DNA of 64,000 bases, from the NCBI GenBank assembly GCA_026707745.1, contig JAPOWG010000104.1, forward strand, positions 122,451-186,450, read 5' to 3'. The notes beneath the pieces are model-generated. The model worked only from the letters and a program-made list of their open reading frames with translations, made no database searches and had not been told where the DNA came from. Source of the stretch: Chloroflexota bacterium. Its GTDB lineage: Bacteria; Chloroflexota; Anaerolineae; Aggregatilineales; Phototrophicaceae. The position numbers and the translations under genes were made by a program. Each line of letters begins with the position of its first letter. Position 1 is the stretch's first letter. Below, one piece after another: positions 7,294 to 16,667 of this stretch.

Positions 7294-10200
7294 ATGACCG
7301 AAGTCTACCAACAAGCTGTAGACCAGACCTTGGACGCGCTGGGCGTTGACAAGACCGCCGGGCTTGATCATGCTGAAGTTCTGTCACGCCAAAGCAGATA
7401 TGGCAAAAACGTCCTTCCCGCCGACGAAGGCGTCAACTGGTTCAAACTCATACTCGCGCAGTTCGCCGATATCATGGTCATCATGCTCATTGTCGCGGCG
7501 GCGATTTCGGCGATCCTGGGCGAGGCGACCGACGTCATTGTCATCCTGGCAATCGTGGCTTTGAACGCCGTGCTCGGGATATATCAGGAATACCAGGCGG
7601 AACAGGCGCTCGCAGCCCTAAGCCGACTGCAAGTGCCGAGGGTCCGGGTGCGGCGCGCCGGGCAGGTGCACGAGGTCAGCGCCGAAGAACTCGTTCCAGG
7701 CGACATCGTGCTGATCGCCGAAGGCGACCGCATACCGGCGGACGGCAGACTCATCGAGACGATTAATCTGGAAATTGAAGAAGCGGTGCTCACCGGCGAA
7801 TCGGTGCCGGTCAGCAAGGATACAGCTCCCATCGCCTCGGACATTGTAGCGCTTGGCGACCGAAGCAATATGGCATTCATGGGCACGGCGGTCAATTATG
7901 GTCGCGGGGAAATGGTCGTCACCACAACCGGATTGCGTACCGAAATCGGCAACATCGCCGCCATGCTGCTACAAGTCGAAGAAGGTGTCACGCCTCTTCA
8001 GCGGCGCTTGAATCAACTCGGTCGCGTGCTGGCGACTGGCGCCCTGATCGTCGTCGCGATCGTCTTCGCGGTGGGCTTCGCCGTACAAGGCATACCCGCC
8101 GACCAGATGTTTTTGATCGCCATCAGCCTGGCCGTCGCCGCAGTGCCCGAAGGATTGCCCGCGCTGGTCACAATCGGCCTGTCGCTCGGCGCCAACCGCA
8201 TGGTCAAGCGCAATGCGCTGATTCGCAGGCTGCCGGCAGTCGAGACCTTAGGTTCGGTTTCCGTCATCTGTTCGGACAAAACCGGCACGCTCACCAGGAA
8301 CGAAATGACCGCGACATACCTGGTCTTGCCGGATCACGACGAGATCAAGATTCACGGATCCGGCTACCGGCCGGAAGGGAAATTGACCTATTTGGGTAGG
8401 CGGGACCCGCAACGACGGGCCAGGGCTGTAGACATCGACCGGGACGAGCTGGTCTTGCGCCTGCTACAAGCCATGGCGCTGTCGACCAATGCCTATCTGG
8501 AAGCTGAATCCTCGGGAAACCGAGTCAAAGTTGTGGGAGACAACACCGAAGCGGCCCTGCTTGTAGCGGCGCAAAAAGCGGGCTTGACGCGCGAGCGCCT
8601 GGAACAGGACCTGCCGCGCGTGGCGGAGCTGCCCTTCAGCAGCGACCGCAAAGCCATGACGACGATACACCAAGTTTCGGAGGACTCGGCAGCGCAATTG
8701 TTCCGGGGCGGGACGTACCTGGCCATCACCAAGGGAGCGCCCGATAACCTGATCGAGTGGGCGACGGCCGAACAAACCCCTGACGGTCCCAAGCCCATGG
8801 ACGAAGACAGTCGCCGGGGATGGCAGGGGCGCGTCGACCGCATGGCGAATGATGGACTGCGTGTTTTGGGAGTCGCCTGCCGATCCTTGAGCGAGATTCC
8901 CGAGGACCTGATCCCGAGTATCGAACGCGAGCTCACGCTGCTTGGCTTGGTTGGCATCCTCGATCCCGCGCGCCCGGAAGCGGCCGAAGCGGTTCGACAT
9001 GCCAAAGAAGCGGGTATCCGCACGATCATGATCACTGGCGACCACGCATTGACCGCCGAAGCTATCGCCAGAGATCTGGGCATCCTGCGCCTGGATCAAA
9101 AGGCCATCACCGGAGCGCAACTGGATGTGATGAGCAAAGACGACCTGGCGATAGCCCTTGAAGGCGCGACTTGCTTCGCGCGCGTTTCGCCGGTACACAA
9201 ACTCAGGCTGGTGCAATCGCTGCAGCGAAGCGGGAATATCGTGGCCATGACCGGCGACGGCGTTAACGACGCGCCCGCGCTAAAACAGGCGGATATCGGC
9301 GTCGCCATGGGTATCACCGGCGCCGACGTCAGCAAAGGCGCCGCGGAAATGATATTGACCGACGACAACTTCCGTTCCATCGTCTCCGCGGTCGAGGAAG
9401 GCCGCGCAATTTATGACAATATCAAGAAATTCATCAAGTATCTCCTGAGTTCCAATGTCGGCGAGATACTGGTGATGTTCGTCGCGCTATTGATCAATTT
9501 GCCGATTCCCTTGCTGGCCATCCAGATTCTCTGGATCAACCTGGTCACGGACGGATTGCCGGCCATCGCGCTGGGTTTTGAACCGGCCGAAGCTGGCGTC
9601 ATGCAGCGGCGACCGCGGCCAATCAACGAGAGCATTTTCGCCGGTGGCACAGGACGGCACATTATCTGGGTCGGCATCCTGATAGCGATCTTGACTCTGG
9701 GCAGCTATGCTTGGGGATACGCGACCATCGGCTTGGATGCCCGCAGTCCGTCATTGGGACTGGAAAAACTGGATCGGGCGGACATCGTCGCCCTCGCCGG
9801 AGAAGCATACGTGCCGCAACAATGGGATACTTGGGGGGACGAGGCGCAAATCGCCTTCCTCGCGGGGCGCGGCAGCGCGGCCGGCTCGCAATTCCTGGAA
9901 GGCCAGGAACACCCCGACAAGGGCGATCCGGCCCGCGCATTGCTAAACCGCGTCGAGAGGATCCCCCGGACGATTGCCTTCACCGTGCTGGCATTCACAC
10001 AGATGTTCGAGGTCATGGCCATTCATGCCGGCGATCGCAGCTCGTTCTTCCGCACTGGGTTCAAAGGCAATCGGCTCTTGTTCTGGGCGGTGCTGTCGAC
10101 ATTCCTCTTGCAGCTGATCGTGGTCTATGTGCCCTTCGTGCAAGAATTGTTCGATACCAGCGCGCTGACCATGACCCAGATAACCGTCAGCTTCCTTGCC

Positions 10201-10296
10201 GCGTCCGTCGTGCTCTTCGCGGTCGAACTGGAAAAAACGGTCATCCGCCGCGAGCTCAAGTCGCAAGAAAGCAAGATCCTGCGATCAATGTCCTAA
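7294..10296 (+). CDS. Cation-transporting P-type ATPase, Ca2+ (P2A) type
   Basis: A 1000-aa P2-type ATPase that should export Ca2+ (or a related cation) using ATP. Visible are TGES in the actuator domain, PEGLPA in helix 4 (Ca2+ site signature), the phosphorylated Asp328 in SDKTGTLT, and TGDGVNDAPALKQAD in the P domain, with the cation N-terminal domain and six C-terminal helices. The start is ATG 7294 after GGGAG; a TTG 20 codons upstream is less likely. A hydrophilic stretch of about 80 residues (after YATIGLDARS) separates two of the C-terminal helices. Mn2+ or Na+/K+ specificity cannot be excluded. Confidence 0.92.
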   Translation: MTEVYQQAVDQTLDALGVDKTAGLDHAEVLSRQSRYGKNVLPADEGVNWFKLILAQFADIMVIMLIVAAAISAILGEATDVIVILAIVALNAVLGIYQEYQAEQALAALSRLQVPRVRVRRAGQVHEVSAEELVPGDIVLIAEGDRIPADGRLIETINLEIEEAVLTGESVPVSKDTAPIASDIVALGDRSNMAFMGTAVNYGRGEMVVTTTGLRTEIGNIAAMLLQVEEGVTPLQRRLNQLGRVLATGALIVVAIVFAVGFAVQGIPADQMFLIAISLAVAAVPEGLPALVTIGLSLGANRMVKRNALIRRLPAVETLGSVSVICSDKTGTLTRNEMTATYLVLPDHDEIKIHGSGYRPEGKLTYLGRRDPQRRARAVDIDRDELVLRLLQAMALSTNAYLEAESSGNRVKVVGDNTEAALLVAAQKAGLTRERLEQDLPRVAELPFSSDRKAMTTIHQVSEDSAAQLFRGGTYLAITKGAPDNLIEWATAEQTPDGPKPMDEDSRRGWQGRVDRMANDGLRVLGVACRSLSEIPEDLIPSIERELTLLGLVGILDPARPEAAEAVRHAKEAGIRTIMITGDHALTAEAIARDLGILRLDQKAITGAQLDVMSKDDLAIALEGATCFARVSPVHKLRLVQSLQRSGNIVAMTGDGVNDAPALKQADIGVAMGITGADVSKGAAEMILTDDNFRSIVSAVEEGRAIYDNIKKFIKYLLSSNVGEILVMFVALLINLPIPLLAIQILWINLVTDGLPAIALGFEPAEAGVMQRRPRPINESIFAGGTGRHIIWVGILIAILTLGSYAWGYATIGLDARSPSLGLEKLDRADIVALAGEAYVPQQWDTWGDEAQIAFLAGRGSAAGSQFLEGQEHPDKGDPARALLNRVERIPRTIAFTVLAFTQMFEVMAIHAGDRSSFFRTGFKGNRLLFWAVLSTFLLQLIVVYVPFVQELFDTSALTMTQITVSFLAASVVLFAVELEKTVIRRELKSQESKILRSMS

Positions 10297-10387
10297 GCGC
10301 TAGAAGAGAGGACATGTATGAAGCAACTCGCTACGATAGCGACGGGGCAGTTAATGGTTGAACTCATCAAAATTCATCGCGAAAATC

Positions 10388-10571
10388 GTAGGGGCGACCT
10401 ATCAGAGCTTGTTGAAGAACCGCCTAGACCCTCACCCCAAACCCCTCTCCCACAAAGGGAGAGGGGCTTAATGGGCTCAATACGGGTCACAACACTCCCC
10501 TTCTCCCCTTGTGGGAGAAGGGGCCGGGGGATGAGGGGTGTATTTCAACAACGTCTATCAGGTCGCCCGTA
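10388..10571. mobile_element. Small element with R2-like terminal inverted repeats enclosing R1
   Basis: The left end GTAGGGGCGACCTATCAGAG... and the inverted right end TACGGGCGACCTGATAGACG... pair over about 27 bases, both continuing into TTGTTGAA. Between them lie both R1 halves (10429-10470 and 10495-10540). At 184 bp it has no coding capacity and resembles a MITE or repeat-in-repeat. A small frame beginning at 10318 runs into it and is not called. Confidence 0.55.
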
Positions 10572-10584
10572 ACCGCCGACCCAG

Positions 10585-12303
10585 CTAGTCCGCCAGAACA
10601 TACCCCAACTCGACCAGGCGGTCGACGACCAGCCGAGCGTTGGCTCCCGCGCTGGTGTTTTCCGCCGTCAATACGAAATCAGGATTCAGCGGCGGCTCAT
10701 AAGGATCGTCAATGCCGGTAAAGCCTTTGATTTCGCCACGCCGCGCCTTGGCATACAAACCCTTGACATCCTGCGCTTCGACATAAGCGAGCGGCGTCGC
10801 CATGTAAATCTCCATGAATCCCTCGCCCACGCGGTTGCGGACGTTCTCTCTCGTCGCGCGATAGGGACTTATCGCCGCGCAGATCACCATGCCGCCGTGA
10901 CGCACAATCTCGCTGGCGACAAAACCGATGCGTCGGATATTCGTATCGCGGTCTTCCTTGCTGAAGCCCAGGCCCTTGGACAAATGCGTCCGCACCACAT
11001 CGCCGTCAAGCACTGTGACGTTGCGGCCCTTTTCCATCAGCAAATTGACGATTTGCTCCGCCGTGGTGGATTTGCCGGAACCGCTGAGACCAGTGAACCA
11101 CAGGCACAGGCCGCGCCGATGACGCGGCGGATAGGTTTCCGCGAGGATGCGGGCGACTTCCGGACGAGAGAACCAGGCCGGCAGCGGCACGCCTTTGCCA
11201 AGGTAATCTTCCCTCACCTGCGTGCCGGATATCTTGCGCACTTTGGCGCCATCCGGCAATTTGGAACTTTCTTCGTACCTGTCTTCATCTTGCAAATAGA
11301 CCATTTCGGTGAAGGGCACCGGTTTAACGCCCAATTCTTCCGCATGCTCCAGGACCAGGTCCTGCGCGTCGTAGGGACCGTAAAAGGGATTGCCCAGCGA
11401 GTCGGCGCCCGGGCCGGCATGATCGCGCCCGACAATCAGATGGTTGGCGCCATAATTGCGCCGGATGATGGCGTGCCAAACCGCTTCTCGCGGTCCACCC
11501 ATGCGCATCGCCAGCGGCAACAGTGAAAGCAGGCTGCGGTCTTCTTCGTAGTAGTTGTCGATGAGCGTCTTGTAGACGCGGACGCGGGTGTAATGATCGA
11601 CATCGCCCGGCTGCGTCATGCCGACAACCGGATGCAGCAGCAGCACCCCGTCAACGCTGGCCGCCGCGCGTTTGGTCAGGGCTTCGTGCACGCGGTGCAG
11701 CGGATTGCGCGTCTGAAAGGCGACCACGTTGTCGTGACCATAACTTTCCAAAACGGCGCGCGTCTCGGCCGGCGTCCGGCGCAATTCGGCGAAATCCGGA
11801 TGATGCGGCAAGCGCAGCACTTCCAGCTTGCCCGCAATATTCAACTTGCCCCAGCGGTGCATTTCAGCGATGATCGGATGCCGCGTATCGAACTTGCCAA
11901 AAGCCTTGATCGCCGTTTCTTCCAGGTCCCAGGCATAGAGTTGCTCCACATGCTGGATCGCCAGGATATTGTTCCGGCTGTCGCGCAAGGCAATATCGCT
12001 GCCGACCTGGATGTCTTCCTCGGCGCCGACCGGCAAGGTTACTGGCATGGGGAAAAGCGTGCCGTCGCTCAGGCGCATCGTATCCAGGACAGACCGAAAA
12101 TCGGCCCGGTTCATGAATCCGCACAAGGGCGAAAAGGCCCCCACCGCCAGCAATTCCAAGTCACAGGCCACGCGCGGGCTAACCTGCAGCGAGGGCAACT
12201 TCCTCGCATAAGACAGCCTGTCCGCCAACCGATCAGAGGGCGCCAACAGGTCAACCAATTCACCGCCGTAAGGCGCGATCAACTTTGCTTTCTCCGCTAT
12301 CAT
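10585..12303 (-). CDS. Bifunctional sulfate adenylyltransferase / adenylylsulfate kinase
   Basis: A 572-aa fusion performing both activation steps of sulfate assimilation: ATP + sulfate to APS, then phosphorylation to PAPS. Residues 1-170 are the PUA-like N-domain, followed by the sulfurylase core with QTRNPLHRVH (from 197) and GRDHAGPG (292-299). The C-terminal third is an APS kinase with Walker A GLSGSGKST (405-413). Order is sulfurylase first, kinase last. ATG 12303 is chosen because GGAG lies six bases upstream; an in-frame extension of 18 codons lacks that. No PAPS reductase or cys permease adjoins it, though a sulfur-carrier unit lies 9 kb away. Confidence 0.93.
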   Translation of the reverse strand: MIAEKAKLIAPYGGELVDLLAPSDRLADRLSYARKLPSLQVSPRVACDLELLAVGAFSPLCGFMNRADFRSVLDTMRLSDGTLFPMPVTLPVGAEEDIQVGSDIALRDSRNNILAIQHVEQLYAWDLEETAIKAFGKFDTRHPIIAEMHRWGKLNIAGKLEVLRLPHHPDFAELRRTPAETRAVLESYGHDNVVAFQTRNPLHRVHEALTKRAAASVDGVLLLHPVVGMTQPGDVDHYTRVRVYKTLIDNYYEEDRSLLSLLPLAMRMGGPREAVWHAIIRRNYGANHLIVGRDHAGPGADSLGNPFYGPYDAQDLVLEHAEELGVKPVPFTEMVYLQDEDRYEESSKLPDGAKVRKISGTQVREDYLGKGVPLPAWFSRPEVARILAETYPPRHRRGLCLWFTGLSGSGKSTTAEQIVNLLMEKGRNVTVLDGDVVRTHLSKGLGFSKEDRDTNIRRIGFVASEIVRHGGMVICAAISPYRATRENVRNRVGEGFMEIYMATPLAYVEAQDVKGLYAKARRGEIKGFTGIDDPYEPPLNPDFVLTAENTSAGANARLVVDRLVELGYVLAD

Positions 12304-12404
12304 CAAATTCTCCACATCAAGACCTATACAAACCAGCCGATGGCTCGCCAAATGCAAAACTGCGCTATTCTATCACATCCAGGGGCGTCTTGTTAGCGGA
12401 ATGC

Positions 12405-13184
12405 TCAGTCCTCGCGATCGATGCCGGATATGCGATGGCCAAAATAGACCAGCACAATGCTCAAGGCATAAAGCGCCAGCAGCGGCGCCATGACAAGAAA
12501 CATATTCACCGGATCAATTGTCGGCGTAATCAACGCGGCCGCAATGGACGCGCCTATGACCGCCACCCGCCACTGACGGATCAATGTCGCCGAATTGACA
12601 AAGCCCAATAGCGAGATCAAAAAGAAAACCAGCGGCGTTTGAAATGCCACGCCCATCCAGAAAATCAACGACGTGACGAAGCTCAAGTAGAGATCGGCCG
12701 TCCACTCGGGCTCGAAAATCTGAGGCTGAAAATTGTTGAGAAAGCCCAAAGCCGGCGGCAACAAGACATACCAGGAGAAAACGGTGCCGATCAGAAACAG
12801 GGCCGTTGTCGCCGGAATCGAAGCCAGGACATAACGCTTTTCCTTGCGCGTCAAACCGGGCAAGATGAACATCAAGACCTGATAGGTGACCATGGGGATT
12901 GACAAGATGCCGCCAATCATCAAGGCAACGCGAAAATACACAATGATGGTGCCGGTCGGGTCGAGAATCGTCAGTTCGCAATTGTCAACCGTAGGGATGC
13001 GGCAGAAAGGCTCGCGCAGTATATCCAGGGCGCGATCCGCGATGAAGAAACCGACGCCGGTGCCGATGACGAGCGAGATGACCGCGCGCGTCAAGCGCTG
13101 GCGCAACTCGTCAAGATGCTCAAAGAACCCCATTCGGAGTTCATGACCATCTTCAACTTCCTCGATTTCCAGTTCTTCCGCCAT
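12405..13184 (-). CDS. tatC: Sec-independent protein translocase TatC
   Basis: Core receptor of the twin-arginine translocase, which exports folded proteins carrying RR signal peptides. The 259-aa protein has six transmembrane segments, the N-terminal cytoplasmic FFEHLDELRQRL motif, and Phe/Pro-rich loops typical of TatC. Its N-terminus has an acidic stretch (EELEIEEVEDGHE). It follows the TatB-like gene by nine bases, in an operon with nusB. One TatA/B-type partner is present; a second one is not seen here. Confidence 0.95.
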   Translation of the reverse strand: MAEELEIEEVEDGHELRMGFFEHLDELRQRLTRAVISLVIGTGVGFFIADRALDILREPFCRIPTVDNCELTILDPTGTIIVYFRVALMIGGILSIPMVTYQVLMFILPGLTRKEKRYVLASIPATTALFLIGTVFSWYVLLPPALGFLNNFQPQIFEPEWTADLYLSFVTSLIFWMGVAFQTPLVFFLISLLGFVNSATLIRQWRVAVIGASIAAALITPTIDPVNMFLVMAPLLALYALSIVLVYFGHRISGIDRED

Positions 13185-13193
13185 GCTACGAAC

Positions 13194-13796
13194 CTATTCG
13201 TCAACCCCTGTCGTCGACCATGTGCCCAAGTCAACTGTCTTGCCGTTGGCGTTTGGCTCGCTTGCCTTTGCGGCGCCATCGCCGCTCCAGGTGCCCATAT
13301 TTGGGGGAGTCGCTTCGGTTGGGGCGGCCCGCTCTTTGGACGATTTCGCGGGCGCAGCTTTACGGGAATCGCCCGATTTTGGCGCTCCCCTCTCCGGCGC
13401 GCCGGTATCCGCCTCGGGCGCTTTGCCGGTCGCCGCATCAGCCTTCTTGGGCGTCTTGTTGTTCAAGGAGTCGCTGACCTCTTGCAGGGTGTCAACGTCC
13501 TTCTTCACTTCGTCTATCGAGTCTTGAATTGGCTTGGTCATCGGTTTCATGGCTTCGCCCAGGCTGCGGTTCAGGTTCTGGCGCGTCGGCGGTTCCTTGG
13601 GCAGCTTGATATCGACGCCCGCATCGTCGAATTCCTTCTGAACCAGGTCAACCGTCTGCGACCAAATGACGCGGAATTTCGCGACGTACTGACCCAAAAC
13701 ATAGGACCAATGGATCATCCGTTTTGGGCCGGCGAAGACCAGCATGATGACCAGGATTGCGACCAACTCCGCGCCGCCAACGCCAAAAATGTTCAT
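13194..13796 (-). CDS. tatB: Twin-arginine translocase subunit TatB/TatA-like
   Basis: A 200-aa protein with the short N-terminal membrane anchor of the TatA/TatB family (GGAELVAILVIMLVFAGPKRM, residues 7-27 in part, with the FGP-like hinge), an amphipathic helix, a coiled region to about residue 110, then a low-complexity Pro/Ala/Gly-rich tail. The length and context next to tatC favour TatB over TatA. Its ATG overlaps the nusB stop as ATGA. The tail ends with two GTWS repeats (NMGTWSG, LGTWSTT), whose role is unknown. Confidence 0.85.
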   Translation of the reverse strand: MNIFGVGGAELVAILVIMLVFAGPKRMIHWSYVLGQYVAKFRVIWSQTVDLVQKEFDDAGVDIKLPKEPPTRQNLNRSLGEAMKPMTKPIQDSIDEVKKDVDTLQEVSDSLNNKTPKKADAATGKAPEADTGAPERGAPKSGDSRKAAPAKSSKERAAPTEATPPNMGTWSGDGAAKASEPNANGKTVDLGTWSTTGVDE

Positions 13797-14323
13797 GGTG
13801 TTTCCACCTCATCAGCTTGAAGCCGCAGCTCCACCGTTTCATCCGACGTGACGGTGCCCAGGACGCCATGAACAAAGCTGTGCGAATTCTCGGCGCCAAA
13901 CAACTGCGCCAGATGCACCGCCTCGTTGATAATCACGGGGATCGGGGTCACGCGCTTTTGCAGCAAATACTCATAGACGGCGATTCGCAGAATATTGCGG
14001 TCGATGATAGCCACCTGGTCGATAGGCCATTCCGGCGCGTATTCCTGAATGAGGCTGTCGATATTTTCCCGATTGGCGGTCACGCCTTCCACGAAGCGCC
14101 GGATGATCTGACGCACAGCGTAGGATTCCGGTCGTTCTTGAAGATGCGCTTCCAGCACCATCGCCAGGGGATGGCAGGTCGAATCGAGTTCATAGAGAAT
14201 CTGAAGACTGGCACGACGGGCAATTGAGCGATCGGCCGCACTCAAAGCCGGGTGAATGACTTCGGACGTGATCATGTCCTCGTCGGGATCAAAGTCGTCC
14301 AACTCGAACGGATACTCTTCCAT
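13793..14323 (-). CDS. nusB: Transcription antitermination factor NusB
   Basis: RNA-binding factor that with NusE (S10) joins antitermination complexes on rRNA operons. The signature helices are clear: RRASLQILYELD near the N-terminus, PEWPIDQVAIIDRNILRIAVYE, and PIPVIINEAVHLAQLFG toward the C-terminus, in a 176-aa protein. An acidic N-terminal extension of about 30 residues precedes the family core. ATG 14323 is chosen over an in-frame GTG at 14368; neither has a strong ribosome site. It heads a nusB-tatB-tatC operon with ATGA overlap into tatB. Confidence 0.9.
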   Translation of the reverse strand: MEEYPFELDDFDPDEDMITSEVIHPALSAADRSIARRASLQILYELDSTCHPLAMVLEAHLQERPESYAVRQIIRRFVEGVTANRENIDSLIQEYAPEWPIDQVAIIDRNILRIAVYEYLLQKRVTPIPVIINEAVHLAQLFGAENSHSFVHGVLGTVTSDETVELRLQADEVETP

Positions 14324-14859
14324 GTTCGCTATTTTATCCAAACCGATGCCGATAATCCATGCTTTCACACGCTATTAGTGTATCGCACAAGGCTTGGATT
14401 ATCTATGTGAAGCAGCGCAGGTAAATGTAGCGGCTCAACGCGTAACCGGCGAAAGGGTCACAGGAATGTCCTGCTCAGGCAGTATCGCAAGCGGCCTCGT
14501 CGCATGAGCGACGCGGATTATTGAAAAAGAGGCACAGAGGCTACAGAAGACATGTTTCGGGCGAGCCGCCGGCTTGTCCGTCGGTGTACTCGGTGGTGAA
14601 AAAAAGTACCAAAACCGCCTGGCAAAGGCGCATAAATTGTTCAATAAGGGGCTTGACAGTTCAGAACGGGTCATATATCCTCATAAAGTCAAGTGCTCAA
14701 ACTTCAATCCGATAAGAGCTGCGCTCAGGCCACCGGACCCGCAAATTCAAAAGGGACGAACCTTTTCCGCGAAAGCGGTCAAGTCTACAATGCTGAGAAG
14801 CGTCGTAGCCAGATTCCCAAATCGTGAGTCCCCCTTCGCGCAATCCATAGGAGATCAAG
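14324..14859. other. Intergenic region holding R4 copy A
   Basis: Divergent gap between nusB and an ABC exporter. Beyond the R4 element at 14427-14526 I see no gene. The stretch after it (GAGGCACAGAGGCTACAGAAG) resembles the CACAGAGGCACCGAGGACACCGAGA sequence near 55032, suggesting more decayed repeats. Confidence 0.5.
14427..14526 (+). ncRNA. R4 element, copy A (possible structured RNA or repeat)
   Basis: Aligns without gaps to 21025-21124. The best conserved part is GCGAAA..GGTC.CAGGAATGTC followed by GCTCAG. The hairpin 14498-14513 (CGTCGC, ATGA, GCGACG) is replaced in copy B by CCTTGC/GTGA/GCAAGG at exactly the same position, two of six pairs changing on both sides. The first hairpin of copy B is only partly conserved here. 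Strand is assigned from copy B. Confidence 0.4.
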
Positions 14860-15765
14860 ATGCTCGCAAGGCCATTGCCAGATACTGAACACGCGCTCGT
14901 GGTCAGGAAGATCACCAAATACTTTCACTTGCCGGGGCCGCCGCTTTGGAAACGCCTGCTTGGGGCAAAATATGAACTGCCGACGCCAGATGACCTGCCG
15001 ACGGTCAAATCCGGGGACAAAGAACCGGTTGTCGCCGTCGATCATGTTTCCTTTGACATCAAACGAGGGGAGATTTTCGGAGTGCTCGGTCCCAACGGCT
15101 CGGGCAAATCGACATTGATTCGGCTCATCTCAACGCTCCTCAAAGCCGACAAGGGCAGCGCCGCTGTCTTCGGACTCGATATCGACGAACAGGATATGGC
15201 GGTCAAACAGCTGATCAGCCGGGTTTCGGTAGACGCCGCGTTTTTCAAGAAACTGAGTCCGATGGAGAACCTGCTCTACGGCGCCAGGCTCTATGGCGTC
15301 ACCGGCCCCGAAGCCGCTGTCAAAGCCTACGAGATCATGAGCCGTCTGGGCTTGAAGAAGTCCTCATATAACGAGCCTATGGAAGAGATGAGCCGGGGCA
15401 TGCAACAGAAAGTGGCGATCGCGCGCGCGTTCCTGACGTCGCCGATTCTGCTATTGCTCGACGAACCGACAACCGGTCTGGATCCGCGCTCGAAGCGCGA
15501 AGTACACGCATTCATCGAAGAACTGCGCGATGCCCATGACGCCACCATTTTGATAACGACGCACGACATGGAAGAAGCCGACATGCTTTGCGATCGCGTC
15601 TCTGTCATACACAACGGCAAGCTGGTCGCCACTGATACGCCGGAAAATCTCAAACGCAGTAACGCGCGCAATGGGGTTCAACCCACGCTGGAAGACGTCT
15701 TCATGGTGCTGACCGGCGAGCAACTGGTGGACCGAGATACCATGGAAGCGCCGCTGCCCAAATAG
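14860..15765 (+). CDS. ABC-2-type exporter, ATP-binding protein (DrrA-like)
   Basis: A 301-aa ATPase with Walker A GPNGSGKST (77-85), signature MSRGMQQK and Walker B LLLLDEPTTGLD, followed by the H-loop TTHDMEEAD. A stretch of about 35 residues between the first strand and Walker A (GPPLWKRLLGAKYELPTPDD) is longer than usual. Paired with the ABC-2 permease ten bases downstream, it likely exports a lipid, polysaccharide precursor or drug. AGGAG lies seven bases before the ATG. The substrate cannot be told from sequence. Confidence 0.92.
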   Translation: MLARPLPDTEHALVVRKITKYFHLPGPPLWKRLLGAKYELPTPDDLPTVKSGDKEPVVAVDHVSFDIKRGEIFGVLGPNGSGKSTLIRLISTLLKADKGSAAVFGLDIDEQDMAVKQLISRVSVDAAFFKKLSPMENLLYGARLYGVTGPEAAVKAYEIMSRLGLKKSSYNEPMEEMSRGMQQKVAIARAFLTSPILLLLDEPTTGLDPRSKREVHAFIEELRDAHDATILITTHDMEEADMLCDRVSVIHNGKLVATDTPENLKRSNARNGVQPTLEDVFMVLTGEQLVDRDTMEAPLPK

Positions 15766-15775
15766 AAAGGCTCTC

Positions 15776-16633
15776 ATGATGGGACAGACCTTACGGCATG
15801 GCTTCGCCACTCTGCGGCTCGAGGTCCTGCAATCTTACGCGTTCTTGGCGCGCAATTGGCACCTGACCAGGCGTTATTGGGGATGGGAAGTCGTCTGGTT
15901 CTTTTATTCGCTCACGACCGCGCTTTCGGTCATATTCATCGCCCAGGGCGCGGAAGCCTTGACCGGCGCGGCGCCGGGTTTCGATGTGCAGTACCTGACG
16001 ATGTACTTGATCATCGGGACCCTGGTTTGGCATTACTTGTCGAACATTTTCATGCTGACGAGCGAAGTGATCGCCTGGGAGCGCTGGGAAGGCACCATCG
16101 AATACACCTTGATGGCGCCTGTCAAACGTTGGGTGCATCTTGTCGGCCAAACCGCCTATTCGCTGATTTACAGTCTGCTGACGGCATTGATTATTGGCGG
16201 GACGACGGCGCTCTTCTTCCAGTTGGATTTGTCGCGAGCGAACCTGGCCGGGGCGGCGCTGGTGATCCTGGCGGGCAGCTTGTCTCTAATCTCGATCGGC
16301 ATAGTCGCAAGCATTCTGCCTTTGCTCTACCCTGAGCGCGGCGCCCAGATGACAAGCGTGGTGCAAGCGTCGTTTTTGCTGATATCCGGCGTCTATTATC
16401 CGATCACGGTCTTGCCGGAATGGATGCAATCGATTGCCGTGTTTTCTCCCATCACCTACGTGCTCGATGGCGTCCGCGCCGCGGTTCTCGATGGAAAACC
16501 GGTATCCGAACTAATGGCCTTCATCGTCCCGCTTCTGGCGTTGGGTGTGGTCCTGCTGCCTGTCGGGATACGGGCCTTCAAGATGGCGGAGGATTACGCC
16601 AAACGCAGTGGGAAACTTAAACGGGTTGGGTAG
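15776..16633 (+). CDS. ABC-2-type exporter, permease
   Basis: A 285-aa protein with six predicted membrane segments and the ABC-2 layout: charged N-terminus, WHYLSNIFMLTSEVIAWERWEGTIEYTLMAP (cytoplasmic coupling helix region), and the late SGVYYPITVLPEWMQ motif typical of DrrB/LptA-type permeases. It starts with tandem ATGs ten bases after the ATPase stop, preceded by AAAGG, so the two form an exporter unit. It ends convergent with a YihY-family gene. Substrate unknown. Confidence 0.9.
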   Translation: MMGQTLRHGFATLRLEVLQSYAFLARNWHLTRRYWGWEVVWFFYSLTTALSVIFIAQGAEALTGAAPGFDVQYLTMYLIIGTLVWHYLSNIFMLTSEVIAWERWEGTIEYTLMAPVKRWVHLVGQTAYSLIYSLLTALIIGGTTALFFQLDLSRANLAGAALVILAGSLSLISIGIVASILPLLYPERGAQMTSVVQASFLLISGVYYPITVLPEWMQSIAVFSPITYVLDGVRAAVLDGKPVSELMAFIVPLLALGVVLLPVGIRAFKMAEDYAKRSGKLKRVG

Positions 16634-16667
16634 AAACGCCGTTCTTGCGGGAAGTTCGCGGATGTCG

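Noticed and set aside
10318..10572. 84-codon frame after the P-type ATPase
   Set aside because: It has a fair ribosome site but runs through the R1/R2 repeat element, so most of its sequence is repeat. At best a small gene destroyed by the insertion.
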